This document shows positions 26,734-35,221 of a stretch of DNA of 64,000 nucleotides, one piece after another. The translations under genes and the position numbers were made by a program. The DNA is from Afipia birgiae 34632 (GTDB lineage: Bacteria; Pseudomonadota; Alphaproteobacteria; Rhizobiales; Xanthobacteraceae), in contig NZ_HG326652.1 of assembly GCF_000308295.2 (NCBI RefSeq), positions 417,168-481,167 of the forward strand, written 5' to 3'. Position 1 is the first letter of the stretch. Every line of letters starts with the position of its first letter. The notes under the pieces were generated by a model that saw only the letters and a list, made by a program, of their open reading frames with translations, was not told the origin of the DNA and made no database searches.

Positions 26734-27551
26734 TGGCGGCCCGCAACGTCGCACGCCTGTCGGGTTTCAACCTGGGGTCCATCGCCCTGGGACTGGCGTT
26801 CCTGTACCTGCCCATCGCGATTCTCGTCATCTATTCGTTCAACGCCTCGCGTCTGGTGACGGTGTGGGGCGGCTGGTCGCTGCGCTGGTACACCGAATTC
26901 TTCAATGACGAGGCCATGCTGTCGGCCGCATGGATGAGCCTGCGTGTGGCATTTTTCTCGGCAACGGCGGCGACTGTGCTCGGCACGCTGGCGGCGCTGG
27001 CGTTGTCGCGCGGCGAGCGCTTCAGGGGGCGCACGCTGTTCTCCGGCATGCTTTACGCGCCGCTGGTGATGCCGGAAGTCATTACCGGGCTGTCGCTGCT
27101 GCTGCTGTTCGTGGCCATCGATGCCGGGCGCGGATTCTGGACCGTCACCATCGCACACACCACGCTGACCATGTGCTTCGTCACGGTGGTGGTGCAGTCG
27201 CGGCTCGGCGCGCTCGACCGCAGCCTCGAGGAGGCCGCGATGGATCTTGGCTGCTCCCCGGTGCAGGCCTTCATCGCAGTGACGCTGCCGCTGATGCTGC
27301 CGTCGATCGCGGCGGGCTGGATGCTGGCCTTTACGCTCTCGCTCGACGATCTGGTGATCGCGAGTTTCACCACGGGGCCGGGCTCGGCGACGCTGCCGAT
27401 CCGGATCTATTCGGAGGTCCGGCTCGGCGTGAAGCCGGAGATCAATGCAATCTGTACGCTGGTGATCGCGGCGGTTGCGCTAGTGATCGTTGCGGCGTCG
27501 CTGGTGTCGAAACTGTCGAGCGACCAGGGCGAAAACGCAGCGCCGCTTTAG
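26733..27551 (+). CDS. ABC transporter permease, PotC-like
   Basis: A 272-residue permease with six helices and EAA loop EEAAMDLGCSPVQAFIAVTL. Its ATG shares its first base with the last base of the previous stop codon, so the four genes glpD-potA-potB-potC form one translationally coupled block. No substrate-binding protein gene is present before or after it. Its stop overlaps the 3' end of the convergent AsmA gene by four bases. Confidence 0.86.
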   Translation: MAARNVARLSGFNLGSIALGLAFLYLPIAILVIYSFNASRLVTVWGGWSLRWYTEFFNDEAMLSAAWMSLRVAFFSATAATVLGTLAALALSRGERFRGRTLFSGMLYAPLVMPEVITGLSLLLLFVAIDAGRGFWTVTIAHTTLTMCFVTVVVQSRLGALDRSLEEAAMDLGCSPVQAFIAVTLPLMLPSIAAGWMLAFTLSLDDLVIASFTTGPGSATLPIRIYSEVRLGVKPEINAICTLVIAAVALVIVAASLVSKLSSDQGENAAPL

Positions 27552-29671
27552 TCGGCCTTTTCCGGATGGGATTCGGTGGCCGCCGGAGGCATGGCTTGCG
27601 CGGGGCTGTCGGCAGGCGGCGCCGATGGCGGCGCATCGGTGGAATGCGGCGGCACGGGTGTTTCTGCGGGCGGGATCGGGGCGGGCAGGACCGGCGTCGG
27701 CAGCGACGTGGATGTGCCGGACGGCGGAGCTGCGGCCTGGGGTTGTGCCGCAGGCTGCTCTGGCTTCTTGCCGCCGGTGAAACGTTCGATCACGGATTTC
27801 ACCGCGTCGCGCGTTTTACGGTCCTTCAGCGAATCGAGCAGCGGTGCAGACGCAGGCGAGCGGCGGATCAGTGAATCCGAATCCGGGAAAATCAGCGGAT
27901 CGTCCCACGGGCCCTGCACGACAAACGGAAGCTGAAACGCCGGCGGCGCGTCGCTTGCGGTGACGAGACTGGCGACGCCCTTCAGATCGTATTCGCGGGA
28001 CGGCACCGAGGCCGTCCCGGTCATCAGCACGCGCGTCGTGGGGCCCTCGATCCGCGCGTCTTCCGCTGTGGCGACGCCGTCGTTGAAGCGGATCGCGATG
28101 TTCAGCGAATCGAACGGCGTCGAGCCGTTGCGGAAATTGCCCGCGCCCGACAGCGGGCGGCGTTCCAGCCGCTTGAGGAGTTGTTCGACATTGAGCCCGC
28201 TGATCGCGCCATCGTGGCCGGTCAGCGTCGCGGTACCGTCGAGCGATTGCGCCAGCGTAAACGGACTGGCGCCCTTGGCCTCCAGCGCGAAGTTAAGATT
28301 GCCACGTCCTGTCAGCCTGTTGACGCCAAACAGTTCCTGAACGCAACTCGCCAGGTCGACATCGGTAAACTGGAACTGGGCCTTGACCTCGGCGTCCGCG
28401 TCGGCGCGCGTCACGCCGAATGATCCCTTGAGGATGCCGCCGTAAATCTGTGCTTCGCCGATGCTCAGCGCCAGCGTTCCGCTGCGCAGGTTTGCGCCGA
28501 GCGCGGTGCGGCCGATCCTGGTGGGGCCGATGGCGACCTTCGCCGCCGACAGGCGCATGTCGAGATCGGTGGCGGAGAGGCCGCGCAGGTCGAACAGCTG
28601 CCGGTTCCAGTCACGCGCACCGCTGGCGACCAGGCGAATGGTGTCGATGTAGGGCGTAAAGTCGAGCGCATCCGCAGCGAGGGTGGCTTGCACCCTCTGC
28701 CGGTCGTTGTTGCTGTAGGTGATGACGCCTTCGGCGGTGTTGCCGTCGAGTTCGAGATTGACGTTGGTCAGTGCGATCGAGTCACCGACCATGTTGGTGC
28801 GGGCCTTGAGCGCGAAGCGTCCCAGTCCGCCGGTGCCGGGAGGAGCCTGCCCGGCCCAGCGCAGCGCGTTGCGCAGCGACGGGCTGTCGGCGGTGAGCGT
28901 GCCTTCCATCAACAGGCTGGTGCGGTTGGCCACCGCGCCGTCGAAGGCAAATTTCAGTGGCGTGCTGGCGACGCGGACCTTGATGCCGGAACGGTCTCCG
29001 GACAGCGCGGCGATGAAATCGGTGATGCTGAGGCTGCCGTCGACGAGCTCATTGCGCCAGTTGAACTGTCCGGTGGCGGCGAAGGAGCGCGAGATTGACG
29101 GCCATGCGAGCGACAGATCGATGCCATTGACGGTCTCGGCAATCTCGCGGGCATCGTTCTGAAAGGTGAGGACGCCCTCCTTGATACGGATTTCGGAGAA
29201 CGACACCGGGCTGTCGACGCCCGGCTTGATGGTGCGGGCCAGCGTCTCGATGATGGGCGACCAGTTGCTGCGGCCGTCGGCGTTGCGCTTCACGTTGATC
29301 CGCGGATGCAGCAACGTCACGTCGGCGATTTCATAACGCCGCATCAGGAGCGGCAGCAGGCGCAGGTTCGCCGTGAGTTCCTCGACGGTCAGAGGCTCGT
29401 CGGCGATGCCGCTGCCGCGCGAACTCGCGCCCTTCAATCCGACCTGCTGCAATGTGATGGCGCTGCCCGGAAAAATCGAAACGCGCACGTCGCCGTTGAC
29501 CATCAGGTCGAGACCGGTCGCCGCGCGAATCTGTTTCTCGACCGAAAGCCGCACGGCGTTCGGGTCGATCATCCAGGAAATGGCGATCAGGCCGAGCAGC
29601 GCGGCAGCAAGAAATGCCGCAATCGGCATCCCCAGGCGCTTTATCCCTTGGGCCATCGTCAATGAGGTCAT
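27548..29671 (-). CDS. AsmA family envelope protein
   Basis: A 707-residue protein from ATG 29671: one N-terminal membrane helix (IAAFLAAALLGLIAISWMI) followed by a large periplasmic region. DPNAVRLSVEKQIRAATGLD and the late block GNLNFALEAKGASPFTLAQS are of the AsmA type, with a Pro/Ala-rich tail after about residue 640. AsmA-like proteins are long beta-groove proteins thought to carry phospholipids between membranes. The open frame reaches 29992 but the extra residues have no signal and overlap the divergent scoA region. ATG 29656 is another possible start. Confidence 0.83.
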   Translation of the reverse strand: MTSLTMAQGIKRLGMPIAAFLAAALLGLIAISWMIDPNAVRLSVEKQIRAATGLDLMVNGDVRVSIFPGSAITLQQVGLKGASSRGSGIADEPLTVEELTANLRLLPLLMRRYEIADVTLLHPRINVKRNADGRSNWSPIIETLARTIKPGVDSPVSFSEIRIKEGVLTFQNDAREIAETVNGIDLSLAWPSISRSFAATGQFNWRNELVDGSLSITDFIAALSGDRSGIKVRVASTPLKFAFDGAVANRTSLLMEGTLTADSPSLRNALRWAGQAPPGTGGLGRFALKARTNMVGDSIALTNVNLELDGNTAEGVITYSNNDRQRVQATLAADALDFTPYIDTIRLVASGARDWNRQLFDLRGLSATDLDMRLSAAKVAIGPTRIGRTALGANLRSGTLALSIGEAQIYGGILKGSFGVTRADADAEVKAQFQFTDVDLASCVQELFGVNRLTGRGNLNFALEAKGASPFTLAQSLDGTATLTGHDGAISGLNVEQLLKRLERRPLSGAGNFRNGSTPFDSLNIAIRFNDGVATAEDARIEGPTTRVLMTGTASVPSREYDLKGVASLVTASDAPPAFQLPFVVQGPWDDPLIFPDSDSLIRRSPASAPLLDSLKDRKTRDAVKSVIERFTGGKKPEQPAAQPQAAAPPSGTSTSLPTPVLPAPIPPAETPVPPHSTDAPPSAPPADSPAQAMPPAATESHPEKAD

Positions 29672-29984
29672 CCGGCAGGTTTGGGTCTGAAGGCACCGGC
29701 AGGTTTCCCACCGCAGCGCAGGCTGCAACTTGATTGCTTTTCTTGACGCTTTCAAGGCCATCCCAAGCCGTAACCCCTGCAATCGCGTCCCAAAACCAAG
29801 GTATTCGAAGGTGTTCGGACAAGATGGCGCGCCGGACCGCATTGCCGGACAGCGGCCGGGCGAGGCGCCGCGCCGCGATTGACGCGCCTTGAAGATTCCG
29901 CCTAATAATCGCCTCGAAAGCGGACTTGCGAACCACCACACGAGCGGCTTGCCCGCCCATTTCCCTCCATCAGGTTGCACCCTC

Positions 29985-30686
29985 ATGAACAAGGTTTACC
30001 CCGACGCGAAATCCGCGCTCGATGGCGTTGTGAAAGACGGCATGATGATCATGTCCGGCGGTTTCGGCCTCTGCGGCATCGCCGAGGTCCTGTCCGACGC
30101 CTTGCGCGAAAGCGGGGTCAAGAACCTGACGGTTGTGTCGAACAATGCCGGCGTCGACGGCATCGGGCTCAGCCGCCTGCTGGAAACCCGCCAGATCAAG
30201 AAGATGATTTCGTCTTATGTCGGCGAGAACAAGCTGTTCGCGCAGCAGTTCCTCGCGGGCGAACTCGAACTGGAATTCAATCCGCAGGGCACTCTGGCAG
30301 AGCGCATTCGCGCCGGCGGTGCTGGCATCCCGGCGTTCTTCACCAAGACGGGTGTCGGCACGCTGATCGCCGAAGGCAAGGAAGTCCGCGAGTTCAATGG
30401 CGAGAAGTACATCATGGAGACCGGCCTCGTCGCCGATCTCGCCATCGTTCACGCCTGGAAGGGCGATACCGCGGGCAATCTCGTGTATCGCAAGACCGCG
30501 CGCAACTTTAACCCGATGATGGCGACCGCTGCGAAGGTCACCATCGCGGAAGTCGAGCACCTTGTTCCGGCTGGCGAGATCGATCCCGATCACATTCATA
30601 CGCCGGGCATTTTCGTGCAGCGTGTGGTGCAGGTCGATCCGAAGCTGAAGCGTATCGAGCAGCGCACCCTGCGCAAGCGCGCGTAA
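29985..30686 (+). CDS. scoA: 3-oxoacid CoA-transferase subunit A
   Basis: A 233-residue alpha subunit of succinyl-CoA:3-ketoacid CoA transferase. It begins MNKVYPDAKSALDGVVKDGM and contains the CoA-binding GGFGLCGIAE and NNAGVDGIGLS motifs. With subunit B it transfers CoA from succinyl-CoA to acetoacetate, allowing use of ketone bodies or poly-3-hydroxybutyrate breakdown products. It lies 22 nt upstream of scoB. The two phasin genes in the window fit an organism that stores and reuses polyhydroxybutyrate. Confidence 0.92.
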   Translation: MNKVYPDAKSALDGVVKDGMMIMSGGFGLCGIAEVLSDALRESGVKNLTVVSNNAGVDGIGLSRLLETRQIKKMISSYVGENKLFAQQFLAGELELEFNPQGTLAERIRAGGAGIPAFFTKTGVGTLIAEGKEVREFNGEKYIMETGLVADLAIVHAWKGDTAGNLVYRKTARNFNPMMATAAKVTIAEVEHLVPAGEIDPDHIHTPGIFVQRVVQVDPKLKRIEQRTLRKRA

Positions 30687-30708
30687 CTGATTTCCAGAGG
30701 AGAGCCCC

Positions 30709-31359
30709 ATGGCCTGGACCCGTGAACAGATGGCAGCGCGCGCCGCGAAGGAACTGCGCGACGGCTATTACGTCAATCTCGGCATCGGAATCCCGACGCT
30801 GGTCTCGAACTATATTCCCGCCGGCCTCGACGTTTCGCTGCAGAGCGAGAACGGCATGCTCGGCATGGGCCCGTTTCCGTATGAGGGCGAGGAAGATCCC
30901 GATCTCATCAACGCCGGCAAGCAGACGGTGACCGAACTGCCGGACACCAGCTACTTCTCCAGCGCGGATTCGTTCGCGATGGTGCGCGGCGGCCATATCG
31001 ATCTGTCGATCCTCGGCGCGATGCAGGTCGCCGAGAACGGCGATCTTGCCAACTGGATGATCCCCGGCAAGATGGTGAAGGGCATGGGCGGCGCGATGGA
31101 TCTCGTCGCCGGCGTCAAGCGCGTCGTCGTTGTGATGGAGCACTCCGCCAAGGATGGCCCAAAGCTCCTGCATCGCTGCAACCTGCCACTGACCGGCGAA
31201 CGCGTCGTCGACATGGTCGTCACCGATCTGGCGGTGTTCACCATCGACAAGCACGGCAAGGACGGCATGGCCCTCATTGAGCTTGCCGACGGCGTCACGC
31301 TCGACGAGGTGAAGGCAAATACCGAGGCGACTTTCCGCGTCGCGCTGAAGAACGCTTGA
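30709..31359 (+). CDS. scoB: 3-oxoacid CoA-transferase subunit B
   Basis: A 216-residue beta subunit. It has the catalytic glutamate in the SENGMLG motif near residue 48 (the residue that forms the glutamyl-CoA intermediate), [14 protein letters not shown], and [23 protein letters not shown] precedes the ATG. Together with scoA it makes the A2B2 enzyme. It ends 11 nt from a convergent gene. Confidence 0.93.
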   Translation: MAWTREQMAARAAKELRDGYYVNLGIGIPTLVSNYIPAGLDVSLQSENGMLGMGPFPYEGEEDPDLINAGKQTVTELPDTSYFSSADSFAMVRGGHIDLSILGAMQVAENGDLANWMIPGKMVKGMGGAMDLVAGVKRVVVVMEHSAKDGPKLLHRCNLPLTGERVVDMVVTDLAVFTIDKHGKDGMALIELADGVTLDEVKANTEATFRVALKNA

Positions 31360-31370
31360 GTGATTTAACG

Positions 31371-31955
31371 CTATCGCCGGCCGAGAAAGCCGGGATTTAG
31401 CGCGGACGGCAACTGCGAACGCATGTCGGTGTCGAAGGTCGCGGACGGCTGCACGTAACCGGCTGAAAGCGACAGACTGATATTCGAAGTCGGTTTGAAT
31501 TCGACTCCAGCGTTGATGCTGGTGGCGAGCGTGCTGCTCCGCTCGAAGCCGGGCGTGACGAGCGATGTAAATACGTCCGGCGTCGTTCGAAGCGAACTGA
31601 CGCCTCCGAAGAATGTGACCGGCGTGTCGCCGAGGCTCTTGAAGCTGTAGGCGTATTGCGCGCCGTCGGACGACAACCCGCTGCCGCCGGTAAATGCGCT
31701 TGCGCCAAAGCTGCCGGTGAATGAATTCGCCGGTATGCTGTAACTACTGAACGAAAAGCCCTTGCGAAAGCCGTCCTCGTCCGGCGTACTTCCCCAATAT
31801 TGCGTCGTGGTCTCGCCACCGAGTCCGAAAGGTCCACCCGGAATCCAGTACTGGATTGGCGCCACCTGGGCCTGAGCGGCAGGTGCCGTCAGATACAGCA
31901 CTACAGCGAGGGCAAGCCCCCGTTTGGCTGCGACTCGATATTTCAGAGCATCCAT
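31371..31955 (-). CDS. Exported, barrel-like protein of unknown function
   Basis: A protein of about 194 residues with a signal peptide (GLALAVVLYLTAPAAQA). The mature part is Gly/Ser/Thr-rich with alternating hydrophobic strands (TFFGGVSSLRTTPDVF; SINAGVEFKPTSNISLSLSAGY), as in outer-membrane beta-barrels or autotransporter-type surface proteins. Several Met codons at the N-terminus (31967, 31958, 31955) leave the start open. No named family was recognised. Confidence 0.6.
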   Translation of the reverse strand: MDALKYRVAAKRGLALAVVLYLTAPAAQAQVAPIQYWIPGGPFGLGGETTTQYWGSTPDEDGFRKGFSFSSYSIPANSFTGSFGASAFTGGSGLSSDGAQYAYSFKSLGDTPVTFFGGVSSLRTTPDVFTSLVTPGFERSSTLATSINAGVEFKPTSNISLSLSAGYVQPSATFDTDMRSQLPSALNPGFLGRR

Positions 31956-32123
31956 CATTGCAGACATTATAGCGTTGCGGTGATCCCAAGCACAGCCGAA
32001 AAAGGAAACGGTTCCAGAGACTATCCGCTTTCCGGGACCGAGCGGTGTAATCGCCTGTTACATTGAGGCCTCTTGCATTTTGCCGCGAACGTGGTCCGTA
32101 TCGGACCGAACGAGGACAACCGG

Positions 32124-33188
32124 ATGCGCGGCAGCATTGAAGACAAGGCCTTCCTGATCCTGATCGTGGTGGTATCGCTGGCCTTTGGCTGGATACTCAC
32201 GTCGTTTTACGGGGCGATTCTCTGGGGCGTCGTGATCGCCATCATGTTCGCGCCGCTCTACCGGCGGCTGCTGCGGAGGATTCCGCAGCGGCCCATGCTG
32301 GCGGCGCTGGCGATGATCGTGCTGGTCGTGATGATCGTGATCCTGCCGCTGACGCTGATCGCCGCGTCGCTGACGCAGCAGGCGGCGGCTGTGTTCGCGA
32401 AGGTGCAGTCCGGTCAACTCGACTTCGTCAAATTGTTTCAGCAGAGCCTTGATGCGCTGCCGCAATGGGTAACCGGTGTGCTCGACCGCTTCGGCATCGC
32501 CAGCCTCGGCGGGATGCAGGAGAAAATCTCCGCCGGGCTGCTCAAAGGCAGCCAGCAGATCGCGGCCCAGGCATTGAACATCGGCCAGAGCACGTTCGAA
32601 TTCATCGTCAATGTCGCCATCATGCTTTATCTGCTGTTCTTTCTGTTTCGCGATGGCAACGCGTTGTCGCAACGCGTCAAGGACGCCATTCCATTGCGCG
32701 CCGAACTGCGCGACGCGCTGCTGGAGAAATTCACTGTCGTGATCCGCGCCACGGTGAAGGGCAGTCTTCTGGTCGCCATGGCGCAGGGCGCGCTGGGCGG
32801 TCTGATCTTCTGGATACTCGGTATAAATGCGGCGCTGCTGTGGGCCGTGCTGATGGCATTCCTGTCGCTGCTGCCAGCCGTCGGCGCCGGTCTGGTCTGG
32901 ATGCCGGTCGCGCTTTATCTCCTGGCCACAGGATCGTTTCTTGATGGCGCGATCCTGATCGCCTACGGCTTTCTGGTTATCGGCCTCGTCGACAATCTGC
33001 TGCGCCCGATGCTGGTGGGCAAGGACACCAAGCTGCCGGATTATGTCGTGCTGATCTCGACGCTGGGCGGCATCGAAGCCTTCGGGCTCAACGGCTTTGT
33101 CATCGGTCCGGTCATCGCGGCCATGTTCATCGCGGCGTGGGATATCTTTTCGATATCGCGAAAGACCGATCAGGCGGGCACGACCTAA
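32124..33188 (+). CDS. AI-2E family transporter (TqsA/PerM-like permease)
   Basis: A 354-residue membrane protein with about eight helices in the arrangement of the AI-2E/UPF0118 family: two N-terminal pairs, a long soluble segment (residues about 90-150) and a four-helix C-terminal part with the conserved LVDNLLRPMLVG and GGIEAFGLNGFVIGPV motifs. Members export autoinducer-2 or act as Na+/H+ antiporters; the substrate here is unknown. ATG 32124 has GAGGAC upstream and was preferred to the longer frame from 32073. A twin-hairpin element lies downstream. Confidence 0.85.
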   Translation: MRGSIEDKAFLILIVVVSLAFGWILTSFYGAILWGVVIAIMFAPLYRRLLRRIPQRPMLAALAMIVLVVMIVILPLTLIAASLTQQAAAVFAKVQSGQLDFVKLFQQSLDALPQWVTGVLDRFGIASLGGMQEKISAGLLKGSQQIAAQALNIGQSTFEFIVNVAIMLYLLFFLFRDGNALSQRVKDAIPLRAELRDALLEKFTVVIRATVKGSLLVAMAQGALGGLIFWILGINAALLWAVLMAFLSLLPAVGAGLVWMPVALYLLATGSFLDGAILIAYGFLVIGLVDNLLRPMLVGKDTKLPDYVVLISTLGGIEAFGLNGFVIGPVIAAMFIAAWDIFSISRKTDQAGTT

Positions 33189-33204
33189 TCGTTTCTGCCG
33201 ACGC

Positions 33205-33371
33205 CTAGTGGTCCGATTCTAACATTCGCATCCCATTGCAACGGGCCTTTTTGCGAATGTTGGAATCAAAGGACCACTAGCAAATATAGGTTTCTAGTGG
33301 AGTTTGGATTTGACATTCGCTTCACTCACTCGCGGATAGCCGGCTAGCGAATGTCAAATCTACTCCACTAG
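33205..33371. repeat. Twin-hairpin element, locus 3 (class II)
   Basis: The clearest class II copy. Hairpin 33205-33280: outer stem CTAGTGGTCC / GGACCACTAG perfect, AAA bulge right, inner stem GATTCTAACATTCGC with one G-T pair, 23-nt loop. Hairpin 33294-33371: outer CTAGTGGAG / CTCCACTAG perfect, TTT bulge left, inner GGATTTGACATTCGC with one G-T pair, 26-nt loop. The spacer is 13 nt. It lies between convergent genes, and the stop codon of the FbpB-like gene (33368-33370) is part of the terminal CACTAG. Confidence 0.88.
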
Positions 33372-35011
33372 GCCGGCCCCTGCGGAATATCCGAGAACCG
33401 CGTCAGCCATGCCACCGGCCCGATGCTGGCCGCCACGATCAGAAGCGCGGCGAGCGCGCCGTCCTCGAAGCTGCCGCGGCTGGCATACTGATAGATCGAG
33501 GTCGCCAGCGTCTCGACATTGAGCGGACGCAGCAGCAGCGTTGCCGGCAATTCCTTCAGGCAATCGACGAACACCACGATGGCCGCGCCGAGCAGGGCCG
33601 GACGTAGCAGCGGGAGGTGAATCCGGCGCATGGCGGTGATCTGTCCGGCGCCTGCGCTGCGCGCGCTGTCGTCGTAATCGAACGGAATGCGCTCAAAGCC
33701 GGCCCGCAGAAATCCGGTCGGCACCGCGAGAAAGCGGATGACATAGGCTGTGACCACAGCCGCGCCGGACCCCATCAGCACGAGGCCTGGCAATGCCAGT
33801 CCGAGCCACGCCGCGAATGTGTTGAGCGCGTTGTCGATTGCCAGCACCGGCGATAACAGGCCGAGCGCCAGGACCAGCCCCGGCAGCGCGTAACCGGTCT
33901 GGGCGATATTGGCAGAGAACGAGCGCCATGAGCCGGGCCGCCAGCGCGTTGCGAGGATCGTCGCCAGTCCAAGAGCGAGCGCCACCAGCGTCGCAAGCGC
34001 CGCGAAGATCACCGAGTTGACCGCATCGCGCCAGATCGCTGTGTCCATCGTCATCAAGGAGCGGTGAATGCTCTGCTGCAGCAGAAACAGCAGCGGCACG
34101 ATGAAGCCGAGCAGCACCGGCAGGGCGCACGCGGCGAAGGCCAGCCAGCCCTTGATCCCGTTGAACGGCGTGCGCGGTGTCAGCCGCGGACTCTCGGACG
34201 AGAATTCGGTGACGGCGTTGCGGCGGCCATAGCGTTCCATTGCGATCAGCCCGCCGACGATCACCAGCACGAGGCAGGACAGTTGCGCAGCGCCCGCCAG
34301 GCTGCCGCGATTGAGCCAGGTCGTGAAGATCGAGACGGTGAGCGTGCGCACGCCAAGATATTCGCTGGCGCCGATGTCATTCAGCGTTTCCAGTGCGACG
34401 AGCGCAAGGCCCACGGCCAGCGCCGGCCGCGCCATAGGCAGCGAGATGCGCAAGAAAATGTTCCAGCGGCCCGCGCCGAGTGTGCGCGCGGCTTCCGCGA
34501 ACTCGGCGCTCTGCAACTGGAACGTCGCGCGCGCCGACAGATAGACATAAGGATAGAGCACGATGCCGATGATGAGGATCGCGCCGGGCAGCGAGCGCAG
34601 ATTGGGCAGCAGCGTGAGCGCGTCGCGCGCAGGGAGCCACAGCGTCAGCGTGCGATGGACGAGGCCGAGCGGCTCGAACAGATCGACATAAACATAAGCT
34701 GCAATGTAGGTCGGAATCGCCAGCGGCAGCGGCAGCAGCCAGAGCAGCACGCTGCGGCCCGGAAAATCATGCGACGACACCAGCCATGCGGTGCCCGCGC
34801 CCGCAAGAAGCGCAACCGATCCAACGCCGAACAGCAGCGCTGCGGTGTCGCGCAGCGCCAGCGGCAGCACGTAGTCGATGAGATGCGACCAGAGACCCGG
34901 CGCGGGCTGCGCCGCGATCACGATGATCGCGAGCACCGGCAGCGCGACAAGCGCCGCGGTGAAAACCGCCAGCACCGAGACGGCGGGTTCGGCAATGCGG
35001 GTGGTGGTCAC
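33368..35011 (-). CDS. Iron(III) ABC transporter permease, FbpB/SfuB-like
   Basis: A 547-residue fused permease with two six-helix halves, each with an EAA-type loop (EAARTLGAGRWNIFLRISLP; DSARSAGAGQITAMRRIHLP). This two-domain layout is typical of Fe3+ importers such as FbpB, SfuB and HitB. Iron reaches it from the periplasmic binding protein encoded 210 bp upstream. No ATPase (FbpC) gene follows: the next element is a twin hairpin and a convergent gene. Its stop codon is formed by the end of that element. Confidence 0.86.
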   Translation of the reverse strand: MTTTRIAEPAVSVLAVFTAALVALPVLAIIVIAAQPAPGLWSHLIDYVLPLALRDTAALLFGVGSVALLAGAGTAWLVSSHDFPGRSVLLWLLPLPLAIPTYIAAYVYVDLFEPLGLVHRTLTLWLPARDALTLLPNLRSLPGAILIIGIVLYPYVYLSARATFQLQSAEFAEAARTLGAGRWNIFLRISLPMARPALAVGLALVALETLNDIGASEYLGVRTLTVSIFTTWLNRGSLAGAAQLSCLVLVIVGGLIAMERYGRRNAVTEFSSESPRLTPRTPFNGIKGWLAFAACALPVLLGFIVPLLFLLQQSIHRSLMTMDTAIWRDAVNSVIFAALATLVALALGLATILATRWRPGSWRSFSANIAQTGYALPGLVLALGLLSPVLAIDNALNTFAAWLGLALPGLVLMGSGAAVVTAYVIRFLAVPTGFLRAGFERIPFDYDDSARSAGAGQITAMRRIHLPLLRPALLGAAIVVFVDCLKELPATLLLRPLNVETLATSIYQYASRGSFEDGALAALLIVAASIGPVAWLTRFSDIPQGPA

Positions 35012-35016
35012 GTGTC

Positions 35017-35182
35017 CTCACTCCCTCTCACCGCTTGCGGGGAGAGGGTTGGGGTGAGGGGCATGTTTTTACGCGAAGGTTTACAAGTGCGCCTCACCGG
35101 GCGCCAAAGCGCGTCCAAGACGCGCGTAAACGCGCTTGTGGCGCCGACCTCTCCCCGTAAACGGGGAGAGGTGAAGAGGGCC
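35017..35182. repeat. CTCTCCCCG / CGGGGAGAGG intergenic repeat
   Basis: The 210 bp between the FbpA-like and FbpB-like genes carry repeated CCTCTC...GGGGAGAGG pairs: one around 35026-35060 (CCGCTTGCGGGGAGAGGG plus GGGGTGAGGGGC) and one around 35147-35171 (ACCTCTCCCCG, TAAA, CGGGGAGAGGT). The second is an 11-bp perfect hairpin, CGGGGAGAGGT-type arms around a 4-nt loop. Elements with these ends are common between genes of rhizobia-like bacteria. Being inside an operon it may modulate the downstream permease. Confidence 0.65.
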
Positions 35183-35221
35183 AATTCTTCCGTCATTGGT
35201 TCGTTAATCAGAACGAGGGCC

